Counted from the first letter of the stretch, positions 22,922-36,769 are shown. The stretch: DNA of 64,000 bases from Gerris lacustris (GCA_951217055.1 OX578282.1:19089606-19153605); one strand, 5' to 3'. Made by a program: numbers and translations. The notes: generated by a model from the sequence alone, not told the origin.

Positions 22922-24004
22922 TCACGCCATGGGTACGGAGGGTACTTGGTTGGAGGCTGAGGTCGGGGTAGGGTTCATGACAGGAGAGGACGTGGACTTG
23001 GCATGTGTCTGACGGGGTTCCGCCTTCACCACAGGGTAGAAGTAGGGGTGGTCCATAGCTTCCCTAGCAGTCAAACGTTCGTAATGGTCATAGCGAAGTA
23101 GTTTATCCAAAAAATCTAGAGCTTCAGGTGTTACCAAATGTTGGTTTTCAGAGTGCACAAAACGCTCCCACCTCTTACGCGAATGACGTCCAAGAATATC
23201 GGTGAATCTAGGGTCCAATTCTATATGATATTTATCAAGATATTCAAAAAGTTCTTCGGTACCGAGCACCTTGGCTATTCTGACCAGCTGGTCATAGTTG
23301 TCACAGCCGTGGAAGAAAGGTTCCTTTCGGAATATCATACTCGCAAGCATACATCCTAAAGACCACATGTCTAAAGAGTAGTCGTACATCTGGTAGTCAA
23401 CAAGTAGCTCGGGTCCCTTAAAGTATCTTGACGCCACCCTTACATTATACTCTTGGTTAGGATGGTAAAACTCGGCTAAACCCCAGTCTATGAGTCTTAA
23501 CTCCCTGTTCTCGTGATCGATCATCACATTGTGAGGCTTGACGTCCCTGTGCATAATGCCCATGCTATGACAATAATCCAGAGCCTTAAGTAGTTCATAT
23601 AAGTAATAACGGATATCATGATCCGACAGAGTCTGATAGAGCTGTTTAAAATCTGTATTATTGATATATTCGAATATCAGTGCAGGAGTTCTAGACACCG
23701 GATCCTTCACCACTCCCAAAAGGTTAATAATATTTTTGCCTCCTCTAAGATTTTCCAATATCTTGATCTCTCTCTTAATTTTCTTCTTTTTAACCGGTTT
23801 AAGGATCTTGACTACACATTTTTCATTGTTAGTGACATTAATGGCTTCGAATACTTCTGAGTACTTTCCTCGACCCAGTTTCCTGACGAGTTGGTAATCA
23901 TCTTGATTGCCCCATGTAACAGCGTAAGCCTCATAATCCCAGTAGTCTTTGGGTTTGTGAAGGTTGACCTCAGCGTAGACCCTAGCCCTACTAGGCAACG
24001 CCAT
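22922..24004 (-). CDS. CkIIalpha: Casein kinase II catalytic subunit alpha
   Basis: Acidophilic Ser/Thr protein kinase, the catalytic half of the CK2 holoenzyme in nucleus and cytoplasm. The 360-residue frame is uninterrupted and very close to animal CK2 alpha throughout. Visible features: an N-terminal segment [10 protein letters not shown] that in CK2 packs on the activation loop; glycine loop GRGKYSEV at 44-51; catalytic Lys66; the lysine-rich cluster 70-78 that binds substrates and heparin; HRD at 152-154 with Asp154; DWG at 173-175 in place of the usual DFG, a CK2 hallmark; and GPE at 197-199. The kinase core ends near residue 328. The last 30 or so residues are Ser/Thr/Pro-rich and have no clear counterpart in the 336-residue Drosophila protein as I know it. 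The start has a good context (CACAATGG). A spliced 5' UTR is likely. Confidence 0.99.
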   Translation of the reverse strand: MALPSRARVYAEVNLHKPKDYWDYEAYAVTWGNQDDYQLVRKLGRGKYSEVFEAINVTNNEKCVVKILKPVKKKKIKREIKILENLRGGKNIINLLGVVKDPVSRTPALIFEYINNTDFKQLYQTLSDHDIRYYLYELLKALDYCHSMGIMHRDVKPHNVMIDHENRELRLIDWGLAEFYHPNQEYNVRVASRYFKGPELLVDYQMYDYSLDMWSLGCMLASMIFRKEPFFHGCDNYDQLVRIAKVLGTEELFEYLDKYHIELDPRFTDILGRHSRKRWERFVHSENQHLVTPEALDFLDKLLRYDHYERLTAREAMDHPYFYPVVKAEPRQTHAKSTSSPVMNPTPTSASNQVPSVPMA

Positions 24005-24061
24005 TGTGCCCTTTGACCCTTCCTCTCCTTACACGTGCTCCTCACACCATGCCACACCTAC
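24005..24061 (-). other. CkIIalpha: 5' UTR part of the CK2 alpha coding exon, with splice acceptor
   Basis: A TTGCAG acceptor ends at 24062, so the coding exon probably starts at 24061, 57 bases before the ATG. The DNA beyond is intron-like and carries a Tigger element. Confidence 0.6.
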
Positions 24062-24259
24062 CTGCAACATTAAAACAAATTAAAATAAGTCCTAAGGTAG
24101 TGACGATACTTTCCCAAAAAGTTTATATTATTTATATTATTAAAAATTTATATTAATTAAAACAAAATCAAGTTATAGACCTTATTCTAACCTGCTATCC
24201 CAATTGTTTTTAAACCTTTATCGAACAATTCAAAAAAAATTGTGGGCCTTTTTTGACTA

Positions 24260-24838
24260 CAGTAGAACCCCTCATATCTGTTCTTGGGATATCCGACCAT
24301 GACACCCCTGGGTTAAAAAAAGAAGTTTAATCTGACATGACCAAACTTCATCATCAGAATATTGAGTATAAAACAATAAAAGCAGCCAGTCGGGTTTTTT
24401 GCTATCATACTGAACGCTACCATCGTTTCTTATTATCGTGGGAGCTATTCTATATTTAAAATCCAGTGTAGCGCAATATCTTTAGTGAATATGGTGGCTC
24501 AATAGAAACAAAAAGGGTTGAGTGTACATTACTGTAGAAGTTAAATATTCTTCAACAAAGTGAGTCCCTTTTAAGACTAGCTTCAGTGTTAGCAGTTGGT
24601 GTAACAATTAAAGACCGGAAAAAGAGTCTGAAAGACTTTGAAGTATATTTCTTAATAGGATTAGTATGTATATTTTACTATACATTCGTTGAGTAGAGTA
24701 AGTAAATTTATTTTTAACAATAAATACTTAATTTTTACACTGAAATATCTGCGTTTCTTTGTTCCTCAGATTATCTGACTTTTTTGTGTTCCGACCATGC
24801 TCCGGTCCCGTAGGTGACGGATATGAGGGGTTCTACTG
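24260..24838 (+). mobile_element. pogo/Tigger-type element in the CK2 alpha 5' intron
   Basis: 579 bp with inverted ends CAGTAGAACCCCTCATATC, flanked by TA on both sides. On the plus strand a decayed HTH is readable (LLRLASVLAVGVTIKDRKKS), homologous to the piece at 2724-2638. Confidence 0.88.
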
Positions 24839-26564
24839 TACTTCCAATATCACAGGTGATTTTTTAGGGGATATTAGGGAGGTAGCTACGTTTACCACCG
24901 TGCATTAAAGGGTTAAACCTAATTTACCAAAATAATGACTACAAAGTGAAAGATTAGTGGTATACATAAATTAACAAATTAAAATAATTTAATAGTTAAT
25001 ATTCAAGAAAGAAATAATGGAAGAAATATGTTCTCTTAAGTTTTTTTTATATATTTATTTTATGGGGATGTGTTGGAGAACTAATACTCTCATTTTAGTA
25101 ATTATTGTAAAGACTTCAATTAAAAATAATGACTACAGATAATTTTGACAGTGAAATCCTACAGGAATAACACCTATGCCATGTAAACCTTATCACATTC
25201 TAAACACAAGGGCAAAAATACAGACGAAATAGACACTATCATAATGATCAATATCTACTAACAGGAATAAATGAGCAGCGCTAAGAAATATTGATTTATT
25301 TTAAAATGTATCTCCGGGTACATATCTTCTGACAAAAAGTGACTTTTTGCAGGATGTAAAAAGGCAAAATGAATGTCTTGAATTAATGAACATAATAACT
25401 CCTCAAATGCTAGTATGTCATCCTTATGTGGAAAGGCGTATAAGTAACGGTTGTTTTTGAGCAAGGATTATTATAATAGAGGAATTTCCATATCTTTCTA
25501 TTTAATTCTTTCAAACCAAACCATGCGTTGGGGCCTTAATATCACTAAACTCTAAGAGAAATTAAAGGTTAGAGTTGATCCATCAAATATGTTATTAGCT
25601 TGATGGAATCGCTAACATTCGCTAAGAGATTATATCTAAGGTTAAGAAACAGGGTTCTGTACATTATTTGCAAACCATGCCCAAGTAATTATTTCATATA
25701 TTTTATTTCAAGGCCCACACTGATTTAACCCTTCCAAAACTATTTACCAGTGGCAATAGATTAGAAAAATTTCCAAAAATATTAGATATTCTGAATGAAT
25801 CAAGCATTTACGAGAGTTAAGTATTTAGACATTTAAAAATGAATGTAAAAAGGGTGTATGGATCTACTAGTTACTTCTAAGGATTCAGACAAATAAATAG
25901 TGTTGTAATACATACATTTACATGCTTCTAAACAAGTAATAATCCGGTAGTCGAGTACTAGCCGGCTAAAAAATCATTAGAAAATCTATTTTACACTATC
26001 AACGAATAAGTATGGCTTTATATACATTAGGAAGTAAAAAACGATCGTAACTAAAATATCCTTGGGCCAAGACCCGGAAAACGCTGGGTTACAGTGTGAT
26101 CTTTACTCCTACTCTGTGAAGATAAACACTACAAACCTCAGAGACTATATCGGTTAAAAATGTAATTAAGCATGATTTTAACTCATCGAAGACACATTTT
26201 GATTGTTCTAGACGTCTGAACAATGGTATTACTTGCATAATCACAAGTAATCCAGCTTAAAATAAGCGGAGAAACAGTCGTAACATCAATAGCCAGAATT
26301 AAAGCGTTAAATTAAAAACTTACTATTTTAATGGAGTCGGGATGCGATGCTAACAGTAACTGAGGGTAAATATGATCGAAATATTACACTTAGTAAGGTT
26401 AAAACAAAAGAAATCAACTTATTCAAGTAATACGGCACGGCACGTTCGGATATCGGCGGCCTATCTAAACGAAACGCCCGAAAAGCAAAACTCCTACTAT
26501 AGTAATCAAACTATTGAACAAAAGTACGAAAAATAGGGATAAATTACAGTTTAAAACACTTACC
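24839..26564. other. Rest of the probable CK2 alpha 5' UTR intron
   Basis: AT-rich, no recognised element or coding exon. Confidence 0.45.
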
Positions 26565-26660
26565 GAAAGCGAAACATCACAAAAAAGTAAATAGTAAAAT
26601 GTTTACAATAACGTGCTAACTTGAAGGAAAGAACAAGCAAGGTAAAGGTAATGGAGGCTT
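26565..26660 (-). other. CkIIalpha: Candidate 5' noncoding exon of CK2 alpha
   Basis: A strong donor, CG|GTAAGT, lies at 26565/26564 on the minus strand, about 2.5 kb upstream of the acceptor at 24062. It has no convincing frame of its own. The 26660 end is arbitrary because the transcription start is not visible. A CACGTG E-box at 26849-26854 could belong to the promoter. Confidence 0.35.
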
Positions 26661-29600
26661 TCCTAAATTAAATCGTAACCTAAGTGAATTATTTTTTTTC
26701 AAAAATGAAGAAAAATATGTCCGATTCATTGTTAAAATATGTGGAAAATGTTACAAAAATTATAAATAAAGTGATAAAATATAGTTGTTTTAATATATTT
26801 AATATTTTATAATATATATAGAAAAACAAAAAAGTCGAGGAGCAGTGTCACGTGGCTACCCTACAACCGCCACTTTTGAATCAAACACTCAAGTATCGAA
26901 TACTGTCGTATAGACTTTCTGTTCGCAATTTACGAGGGTAAAAGACATTATATCCAGCTTATAAAATTAATTAAATATATTATACAATTGTATCTCTAAA
27001 TTAATGGATGAGATAAACAAATCAGTTCATTTATCGTAAAAGAATTTACTTTATTTTATAAAGAACATTATATTTTTATTTTTCAGCATTGTTTAATTTA
27101 TTTGTTTTTAGTTTTAGTTGTTGGATTTGTGTTGCAGCATTCCTTATTGCTTTGGACGGACACCTACTACTACTACTTATAGGAATTAGGCTTAGCGACC
27201 GAATCTAATGCATTTTAGGAGGGAGAATAGTGCCTGAAGTGACAGTTTGGTTGTACTTCGCATGTCCTCGAGGATTTCTTCGTAGAAGTTTAGTCACAAC
27301 TCGTGTAAATATCTGACTACTAATTAATATTATTCTAATTAATTCTATCAAGTTGATTAAATTGACTAGCTAGTTTCCTGAGCTTCGCTACGAAGAGTTA
27401 TTGTTTAATTTTTAAGATTATTTATAAACCCATAAAAACATAACTCTCCGTCCTATATGGTTAGAGGAGATTTTGTAAATAAATGACAACAATATTTTGG
27501 CGCCTCTCCAAAACCCTGGGCAACTGCCCAGTCTGCCCACTGGTAAATCTGGGCCTTTCGCCTTTCCCTAATTTGTAATTGATTCCGAATACTGGGGAAA
27601 AGGTTTCTATAGTTAAATTTTCGGAAAAGCGAAGACATTTTCCCATATCATTCAAGAAGGTGGATCGTAAAAAGTTTTCTTGGGCGTTCGGAATCACTTT
27701 TGAACCGGCAACTGGCAGTTTGTGTTGTGCGGTTAGTGTCATGGCGGCTTGAAACAATCTTGCTTCCGAACGGAACCGGTTGAAGGCAAGGCTTGAAGAC
27801 AACGGTCGACCGGAACAGAAAGGTTATAAACAAAGGAGAGGTTATAAACTGGTTGTTGTTTGGTGAGAGATAAGAAGTGAAGCCATTATGATTTCTCAAG
27901 TGCATAAACTACTGTTGTAGCGGCAGCGGCACCTCTTTAGGTTAAATCTGTATATATAATCGTCATCCCTTTCCTTTTCCCTTCTACTGTTTCAGCATCA
28001 TCATCCTCCTGAAACCTTGCACTGCACTGTTAACATCGATAAAATCAACTCCTTTTAGTACAACATAGATATAATAATCTCAAATGTGTAAAACATACAA
28101 ATGAACTGTTTGAAGAAGGGATATAATCTTTTAAGTGTATAAAAATCAGAAGCATAATTATTGTGCCGCCAAGCGATTCTCGACCGTCTCTTTTAGTTCA
28201 ACCAGGGGTTTTCATTTAGTTTGTTACCCATCTACATCGGTATCCATAAAATATTGAATAGTAGGATTGGTAACAAAGTAAATAACTTTATAGGACAAAG
28301 AGATATTAAGTCAAATGTACTGAGGGAAAAAGGAATATATCACACTTTAAATCTTTCAGTTTTGATATATTCTGATTATAAGTCACAAAGTTCTACCAAA
28401 TTCCTCTCAATTTCAAAGTAAAAACGGTGGGTTACAAAGTATAAGTGTGCCGATATTCTGGATTCGGTGGAAGAGGTCGTAACCACTCCGGTCGACCGCT
28501 AAATCAACCGAAGATTTAAAAACGCGGTCGATTGTTTAGGTTAGTTTGGTCTTTCGGACACACCGGTTACTTCTCCGTCGATCTGGTTCTGGTTAGTGAT
28601 TCCTTTTAGCGAGCATTCGACTCAGGGAGTAAGAGAAACCTCGATGCAAAATTTTATTAGCTCTCTAGCTATTGCTGTTTTAACACGGTTGGATGAGTTG
28701 AGTAGGTAGCATTTGGTTGTTTTTATGTATAGACGAGCCCTTAGGCCCTACTTAATCTCTAGTCTATGGGGCCATAGAATTAAGCCCGTTGTAGGGGCCT
28801 ACAACGGGCTTAATTTTCAATTTATAAAAAAGTAAAAATTTAGTAAATTAACTTGGATAGGTTATTATATCTATTTAAAGACCAACAAATCGAAATAAAA
28901 GATTTATTTTTATTGGAATAAATGTGGTTGCCTTAGCTTAGCAATAACAAATCATTTCGAGGTGCGTCGTCGGGACAATACTTTTATTATATAAATGATA
29001 GAAGATGTATTATATTTTAAAATATAGTTGCCAAGTATGTGTTTTCAATAAACATAAAGGGTTCGTTGGCAATTTATTAAATTGGACGAGTTCGTTAACA
29101 TAGTTCGTGTAATCAGCCCAGCCGCTTCAAGATGGCGGACACTTTTAAAGTTTGGTTAGCTTTAACTTTTGAACCGTCTATTGTAATGACGTGAAACGAA
29201 CACCTTAAAATGCATTTTTTTGTCACAATGGACTCCGAAGTCTCTAGGCTTGAGATTCAGGTTCGTTCCCGACCTCTAGTCAGACAGGCAAGCGCAGGAA
29301 ATTATATGAGGGTCTTCGGTTTTGCCTACGGACCTACGGACCCTAATAAAGAGAAATAAATATAATTGAGGTAAAAAAAAAATTACTTAAAAACTGTTTT
29401 GTTTTACTTACAAATTAAATAAATTATGTATAATAAATAATAACTTTTATTGCAAACTAAACAATTCTTGCTTATAAATTAGGGTATCTTTTTTGCGTTG
29501 GTTAAATTAGTCTTTGCCAAATACAATGGGAAAACACTTAATAAATCATCATTTAAAGTTGATGGTATTATTGTTTACTATCAAAGATTGTATTGAGCTA

Positions 29601-30591
29601 TGAATCTTTTGGTAAATGTGCTGCTGATGATCTGATTTTTATCAGCTTTGTTCCAAAAGCTTTGTTTTAACCCTCGAAGAGAAATTATTATGGATGATTG
29701 TTAGATTTATATCGTAAAAATTATTTACTCGTAAAATTAGTCGTTTGGCTTTTCTTAATTAAATAAAGATTATTAGGAACAGATAAAGAGTAACTTTAGA
29801 CTTGAGGATATCATATTCTTTCTTTCTTTTTACTTTCTTTGTCTATTTAGTAAAAAAAAAAAAAAAATCAAAAGTATATTCTTCTCTGCGTCTATATTTG
29901 ACATTTCCTCAGTATTCCTATAGGTTTTACATCGCACAAGCAATTATTGCTGTTGACATCAATGATCAATGACATCTTTCATTATTTCTTTTTCTCGATT
30001 ATTCTTTTCATGACGCATCCCTGTACGCTGGATATTGTATGCGTGGATGTTTGGAAGTGTGCAAAACCGAAATTGAGTTATTTTGAGAAAACTCCAAGAA
30101 GATTATTTTGTAATTTAGCGTTTCAATAGTTTATTTAAATTTATCGACTGATCGTAATATGATTTTTTTCTGAGATTACAAAGCCAATTTTATGTGAGGA
30201 GTTGTCGGTAGAAAGAATACCAACTGTTTTTGGCCAATTCTCCATGACTACATTTACACTAATAACAAAAACATTTTGTCATATTATTAGTATTTCCCGA
30301 CCATGTTAAATGTAAAATGTTTATTAAACGTATAAATGATATAGTTTTATAGTATAACCTAGATTAGGGAAATCTTATTTGGATGTATAAATATAAGTTT
30401 ATTGCCAAATCAAAATATAAACTTCTGAAATTAAACTAAGACATGATAGCATTTAGTGTTTAAATTATTTAAGGCTTTTGACAAATTAAACTTGTCGAAA
30501 TACGTCCTCTGACGTACTCTTTAATTATATTTTGATGATAAACTGATAAATTTTTAATTATTGTAGTCTTTTCTTACTCTATGATTTTATT
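26661..30591. other. Intergenic region upstream of CK2 alpha
   Basis: No gene is supported. A moderately GC-rich patch at 27450-27900 has overlapping short frames on the minus strand and a CCCTGGGCAACTGCCCAG palindrome near 27517-27534, which looks like the end of a DNA transposon. The rest is AT-rich. Confidence 0.45.
28764..28815. repeat. Two adjacent hairpins
   Basis: CTATGGGGCCATAG is followed directly by an 18-bp-arm palindrome at 28778-28815 (arm AATTAAGCCCGTTGTAGG, 2-base centre). It could be a minimal MITE tip pair or a processed end. Confidence 0.55.
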
Positions 30592-32441
30592 CAGGGCCGT
30601 CGCGAGAACATCGGGCGCCCGGGGCGAGCATTAGCAAAGCGCCCCCCCCCCCCCAATGACCAAACCACTCATAAAATATATTCAGGATATAAAAAATATT
30701 TATCAAACTAAGACAAAAACATAATTTACTTATTTCCTAGAAAAAAACAAAATATACACTACAATTGTACCTACAATTGCCAATTGTAGTATACAACTAC
30801 GATAGGCTAACTAATGCAGTAGGCTACAAGTAATTTTTACACTGAAATAAAAAAATATAGTTATTGCTAGATTATTTTTTGCTGTCAAAAATTAGCTTCA
30901 GTGAAGGGATTAGAATTGGAAATATATAGAGGAAATTATTTAAATTTATCACAATTATTTTGAATCGCAAAATACCGCACATTTTGCATATTTTTTATAG
31001 TTTTAGTAACAGCATAAATATAGTTTTACGGGGAGGGGGGGGGGGGGGAAGGACACGCTAATTGTTGATGTTGTTTGACAAAATTACATGAAAAATTATA
31101 CACTATCCGCAAGTGTTATATATTTTTCTAATCTACTCTTCAACTCCTTTCATTTAATACCCCACTCTAAATTTTATAAAAAAAAAAAAAAAAAAAAATT
31201 CCTCGTGACATGAATTATCCGACATTTTGGATTTGAGCAGCTGATAATTTTGAGTTCGCTATATTTTTCCTGTGTGCGCGTCAAAACGATCTTTAATACT
31301 GGAAAGTCTCTTATTACTCTTACTTTTGATTCTAAAGTAATTGGAACCGTACAGACGGACAGACAGACACAGGAATGAAACTATTAAGAGTTAAGGGGTA
31401 AAAAGGGTATCTTATGTACATAGTAATGTTATCATTTATATTGGACTATTTCCTATAGGCTAAACTATAACCATATAACCTGTATAAAAAAATTTAAAAT
31501 ATAAACACTAACTGGCCAACCTAAATAAATTAAATACCAAATGGTACTTTCCAAGCCTTTGAATAAGCAAAGTCAGTGGCGGCGATTGGATTTTGAAATT
31601 GTGGGGGCGAGCTTGCCACACTGGGGGGTTTGGGGATAAGGAGTAGCCCCTACCAAAATGGGGGGTCAAGGAAAATTTTTAAAAACTAGGTGCAAAATGA
31701 TAAGTTTTAATGAGTATTTGAGGCTAATTTTCTAGATTTTTATTTGAATTTAAAAGTTTCGTAAATAAAGTTTAAACAAAATTTTAAAACAGAAAAAATC
31801 AGGTCCATTAGTCTAATAATAAAAGTACAATATTATTTTAAAATCCAGCTAGAATATATTGTGTTTTACAAACAAAACATGGCTAATTTAATCTTATGAA
31901 TTGGCAAAAAAAAAAAAAATTATCTAAGTAAAAAAAACTATTCGCGGTTCAGACAAATTATTCCCACATGTTACGGCGCAGGGTTGGAAAGTAAAAGTGT
32001 TCGTTAAATATTTACATTAACTATGTAATTAAATAGTAAAAATTAAAAGTACATGCAACATTTGCATAAACAAATGGTAAATTAAACAAAAACAGTGTTC
32101 AAAGCAAAATTATTAAGTTACATTTCCCTAAAAAATTGGGAGAGAGCGGGAGGGCGACGCTCCTCGTTCTCGGTACAAGAACCGATACCGATATACATAC
32201 CAGACTCGTTCCCTTATTGGTACAAGTTCCGGTAAGGTTAAAGACTCTGGCACTGTCGAAACAGTGACAACGAGAGACTCGGTTCCACGTTCCGACACAC
32301 CCCTATATACTGAACCTTAAAAACATTTCTCAATTGCAAATGGTTCAGTATAAAAAATAATTTTTCAAATTTTTAAGGCGCCCCCTGCCTCGTGGCGCCC
32401 GGGGCAACCGCCCCGGTCGCCCCACCCTCGCGACGGCCCTG
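30592..32441. mobile_element. hAT-type element, 1.85 kb, no transposase
   Basis: Inverted ends CAGGGCCGTCGCGAG on both sides, flanked by a perfect 8-bp duplication ATTTTATT (30584-30591 and 32442-32449). The ends are C/G-rich and the interior is AT-rich, with a G run at 31032-31047, A runs and a family C repeat copy (31118-31377). The interior encodes nothing recognisable. Confidence 0.92.
31118..31377 (+). repeat. Interspersed repeat family C, copy 1
   Basis: Shares CTTTCA(T/C)TTAATACCCCACTC, the CTATATTTTTCCTGTG(T/G)GCG block and GGAACCGTACAGA plus GACAGACAGACACAGGA with 42262-42500, same orientation. It lies inside the hAT element. Confidence 0.7.
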
Positions 32442-33579
32442 ATTTTATTTACTCCTACAGATCAGATATCTGCATTACAGTAGAAGTTTATGTACAACCT
32501 TAAGCATAAAATATACAGTCCATCAATTGTTTGCTTGATAGTAGGTAATACTTGCTGTTTTACTTAGAGACCGGAGCCCTCAATGAAAAATTCGTTATCA
32601 CACAGAGGGTAGATACACTCGTATTCCAGCTGAGAAAACTTTACCATATCAGCACGTCATATCATACGCAGCTGTTAAAATTTGCTTTTCGATAAGCCTC
32701 GTTTTATCGTTTACATGGTGATGGTTCTCTCACAAAGAACTATCATGTCAGTTAACGTCATAGAACTATCGCGGAGGTGTACAAGTGTACAGGTACAGTC
32801 TACACGGCGAGATTTAACATACGTCAAAACTTGTTGTCTTCTTCTCTTAGTGATATCCATATCCAACATATCTGACTTGGGTACAGAAACGCGCATTTAA
32901 TACATTATAATATTATTAGATATATTATAATGCACATATAGCAAACAGAATATTAATAATGACGAAATCTGATAACAAAACAGAATATTAATACTGACAT
33001 AATCATAATGAACGAAATATTATATATCAAATATGAAGCATGCTGTCACATTTATTACTACCACTTCCAAGATCTGTTATCATGTGATATAAAAATATAG
33101 ACAAACAATAAGCAAATCAGCATTTAGAGTCTGGCGTGATAGTTCTTGAATTTGCCGCGTGAGTACTCTCACTGCCGTGATGGAACACAACTACCTTGTC
33201 AGACGAGATAGTGTGATGGTTGACAGTTCTCTCCCGACATAATCTATCACGTAGCACGTAGTCTAAACGGCGATAATTGAAGCGATAGTTGCTATCGTGA
33301 CTGCAACTATCGGATCAACTGTCTACTCTTCTTACTACAAAATGTAACCTTAAGTGAAATAAATGATTAAATTAGTTCTTCTAATAATAACCTTTTCTGA
33401 ACAAGAATAATCTCTTATTTGATAACTCGTGACGTGAATGTAAAATCCAAAAACCATTGGCTGAAAGTCTCGTCACGATTTCTCCGAAACCACTGACCCT
33501 ATGACCAATGACCATTCAAATTTTTAGGTATAGGTTCTCTTAGCCTCTAGGTGCTTGCTAAAGCGAGTTATGCACATGG

Positions 33580-33778
33580 GAGGTTGGTTCACCGATCTCG
33601 GTTCGCAAGAACCAAGTTCGCCTGTGGGTGGAGGTTAAAGAGCCAAATTCGTGCCAAACTTGGTATTCCATCAGGTTGGAACGTGGTTCGCAGATCTCGA
33701 TTCGTAAGAACCAAGTTCGCCTGTGTGTGGAGGTTAACGAGCCAAATTCGTGCCGAATTCCATTAGGTTGAAACTTGG
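33580..33778. repeat. Tandem duplication, 99-bp period, two copies
   Basis: GATCTCGGTTCGCAAGAACC at 33594 recurs as GATCTCGATTCGTAAGAACC at 33693, followed by the shared AAGTTCGCCTGTG and GAGCCAAATTCGTGCC. The duplication leaves the plus-strand frame open for 71 codons with a repeated peptide, probably by chance. Confidence 0.75.
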
Positions 33779-34062
33779 TTTCAATTGCACTAGAGCCTTG
33801 AAATTTGGATATTAGCTTCCTTTTAAGTCATTAGCATATTTAGTGAAAGGATTTTCTAATCGACTATTTCAATTCAAGTTCAATACACACGTAATTATCA
33901 CTAATTCTTTAAAACAAAGACGTACGGTAATTTCTGCAATAATATTGATGTCTTAAAGGAAGGGATTTATTAACATCTAGATAACCTTGGCTAACAAATA
34001 CCTACATTAAAAATTACACACTCCGTAGCAAAACTAGGGAATCTAGATACTCGTAGTATCGT

Positions 34063-34103
34063 ATGTGATTTTATCACATGATGTGATTTTATCACATACG
34101 CTA
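34063..34103. repeat. Short palindromic duplicate
   Basis: Two direct copies of ATGTGATTTTATCACAT, each almost self-complementary, flanked by CGT and ACG. Confidence 0.6.
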
Positions 34104-36237
34104 TGTTTGATCAGACGATTATCAAACTCATTGTATGTTTGGCTAATTTCTTAAATATTTCACAGCTTAAAAATGCAAAGTAAATGATTATAATAATAAC
34201 TATTAGCTTTCATTTGAAATAACTTCAGTCTTTAATTAAGTGTTCTTTGGATCAGAAAGCAACTATTCTTATAGTAATAATAAATTTCTTATTATTTAAC
34301 TATTGCAATTGCCTGCTTCTCTTTTAAGTCAAAATTTCACCAATTCATCAAATCCCAGTATAAAGCAATCGCTGAAATTTCCCACAAGATTTTTTTAATA
34401 AAAATTGATTAAAGGTACCATGTAGCATCCAGCGCTTCAGAATCACCTATAGGCTGTCATAACATGACGCGAGAAAAGTTAGTTTCAATCAAGGATCTTA
34501 TATAAAAGGGATGGAATGTTAAGAAGGGGTTTGAGGCAAAAAAGTTACCCCTTGGAGTTAAGAGAAATTGGAGAAAAAAATCATACTGCGCATGCTCCAG
34601 TCCCTTTAAAATGGGACAAATACCTTCTTTGTTAATTTCAAGGTTTATTTCTGGTTAATTTTGAATCAGGTTATAAACTGATTATTACCTTTTAATTATA
34701 AATAATGCAAAACAAGTCACTATAAACTGCTAAATATAGTCCAAATATCAATCAGAAATAGCACAAAATAAGAAATACAACGTACGGGAGAATATACCGC
34801 AAGGGAGAGTACAACGCTATCTGTTGATTGCTGATAACCTGCCGCACGTTTCTTGGTAACTTATAATCAAGAGGAAGGTATTGTCCCATTGGAGCTCATA
34901 TTTTACGTATCTCCATGGGGTCACTTTTTCACGTTGAATACGTCGCAAGTTCACAAGAGAGGAAGGATGGGGAAAACACACAGTGACGTCTTCACGTCAT
35001 GATTGTATTTTTATCTATATAGCCCAAACGCGCGTAAAAAACGCATGCTACGAACAACCCACCTTTACTTATTACATTATTTTATCATTCTTTTTCAAAG
35101 AAATTTCTTTCTTTATAATGTGTTTTGAATTTTGAATTTCTAGGTAGGAAAGTGAAGAGGAAGGAAATGCCGCACAGAAGTCCCCTGGATCTGAATACCA
35201 ATGAGACTTGATGTAATTTCAACGCTTCAACTACGTTCTTGTCAGGTACTTCACACTTAATTCGTTTGTTTTTAATTGCTTTGTAGCAATGATATACCTA
35301 TATTATTATTAAGAAGGTGTAAGCGTTACCTTTCAGGTACAATCTACCTTAATTTTCCTCAACGTGTCACCTACAGTTTCCCATATTCTAAATATAGTTT
35401 AAAAACGTTCTTGATCCTATTTCCTTATTATGGTCCATAGTTCTTTTTACATATTTAAGATTTAATAGGTTTGTTCAAAGACGAGAGTCAAATTCTTGAC
35501 CCTGATCATTTAAAGTTCGAGAATGTATACTGATTAGTTCTTCTAGCCATAAAATCATTAAAGCGTGCTGAATTATTATTCTCCTACTTTTTTAGTTCCA
35601 AATTTGAAAATGACTGTTCACATATAGTTAATCTTAAAGCTTAAAGTATATATTGCAAAATATTTTATGAAAATATGAGCTGGTTTGATAGTTAGTAATA
35701 GCTAGTTTACTACCTTGAAACTTGCAATTATGGCGGGATTAACTGTCTACTAAAAATTGATATTATTTTTAACAAATTCAACTGCGGCCGCCTTAAAGTG
35801 ATCCTTGAAAAATGAGAGTAGATACTAAACCTACTATGATTTCAGGTATCTACTTCTAAACTAAAAACAAGATACTAGACTCAACCCCTAAGTAATCAGC
35901 ATTGTATTTGTTTATTTATTATTTTCAAAAGGGTAGAAAGCAGCTGTGCAATATCTCTGATCTATAGACATTGCAATAAAAAATAATTTTTAAAAACTAC
36001 ATTCTGAGTAGATAATTGAGGTCAAACTTTCATAACACTTCTACGCCACTGACTCCCATATATCTAAGCTTGTTCTTACCTGAATATTTTTCTCCTGGAA
36101 AAGGGATTAAAAAAAGATTGTGTATTTTAATATTTTACATTATCATTATCATATATTTTAAAGAAAATACATAATTTTTATAGTTTTCTTTAACAAATGA
36201 ATATCAAATAAATAACAATTGTAAATTATACATGTAC

Positions 36238-36504
36238 GTAGTAGAGCGTCTAATGCTGTGAAGGGTAGTACGGATAATCCAAATTCACCAAAAATTGGAA
36301 AAAATGTAAAATAAATCAATCAAGCTCGAACAAAAAGCATATTTGCTTATTTATCTATAGTACATAGTGAAAAAATAAAATTATTCAACAAACAATGCTC
36401 TTTTTATAAGAACTAATTAAGCGTTGCCTTTGATTTTTTTCCATGATGCCAGTTCGGATAATTCAACCAAGATAACTGACGATCGGATAATCGACGCTCT
36501 ACAG
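36238..36504. mobile_element. Tigger-like MITE
   Basis: Inverted ends GTAGAGCGTC at 36241 and GACGCTCTAC ending at 36502, with internal GGATAATCC and TCGGATAATC repeats as in Tigger/pogo tips. About 265 bp, no transposase. Confidence 0.75.
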
Positions 36505-36769
36505 TACTTTAAAAAATATAAAAAAGAAAACACTTAAGTCAATATAATGAATGGGGCTTTATTTACAGAACTATGAGTTATAAAGATCAATAAAAATGAG
36601 GATATACATTATTATATACCTTATAATAACAAATTAATAAAACAAATTATTCTCTATTATTAAAAAAATATTAATTATACTCCTCGAAGTGTGAAATGAA
36701 TAAAAACCCAATTGTATTACCATAACCTCTTTAACTTAACAGGATATGTAGAATTCATGAAGGATTAGT

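Larger units (their letters stand above)
32442..36237. other. Intergenic region, no gene seen
   Basis: Contains a two-copy tandem repeat (33580-33778), a small inverted/direct repeat (34063-34103) and, at 33230-33330, CGATAGTTGCTATCG-like palindromic units resembling those in the MITE at 15721-15911. Short frames on both strands at 32682-32900 overlap each other and look like chance. Confidence 0.45.

Noticed and set aside
27461..27905. Three overlapping minus-strand frames of 61-113 codons
   Set aside because: They overlap in different frames, show no family motif, and sit in a patch that looks like DNA-transposon sequence.
32682..32900. Opposing 72- and 61-codon frames
   Set aside because: They occupy the same bases on both strands, with no motif and no promoter or splice context; chance frames in a slightly less AT-rich patch.
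33551..33766. 71-codon frame with an internal repeated peptide
   Set aside because: Arises from the 99-bp tandem duplication, whose length is a multiple of three; no homology seen.
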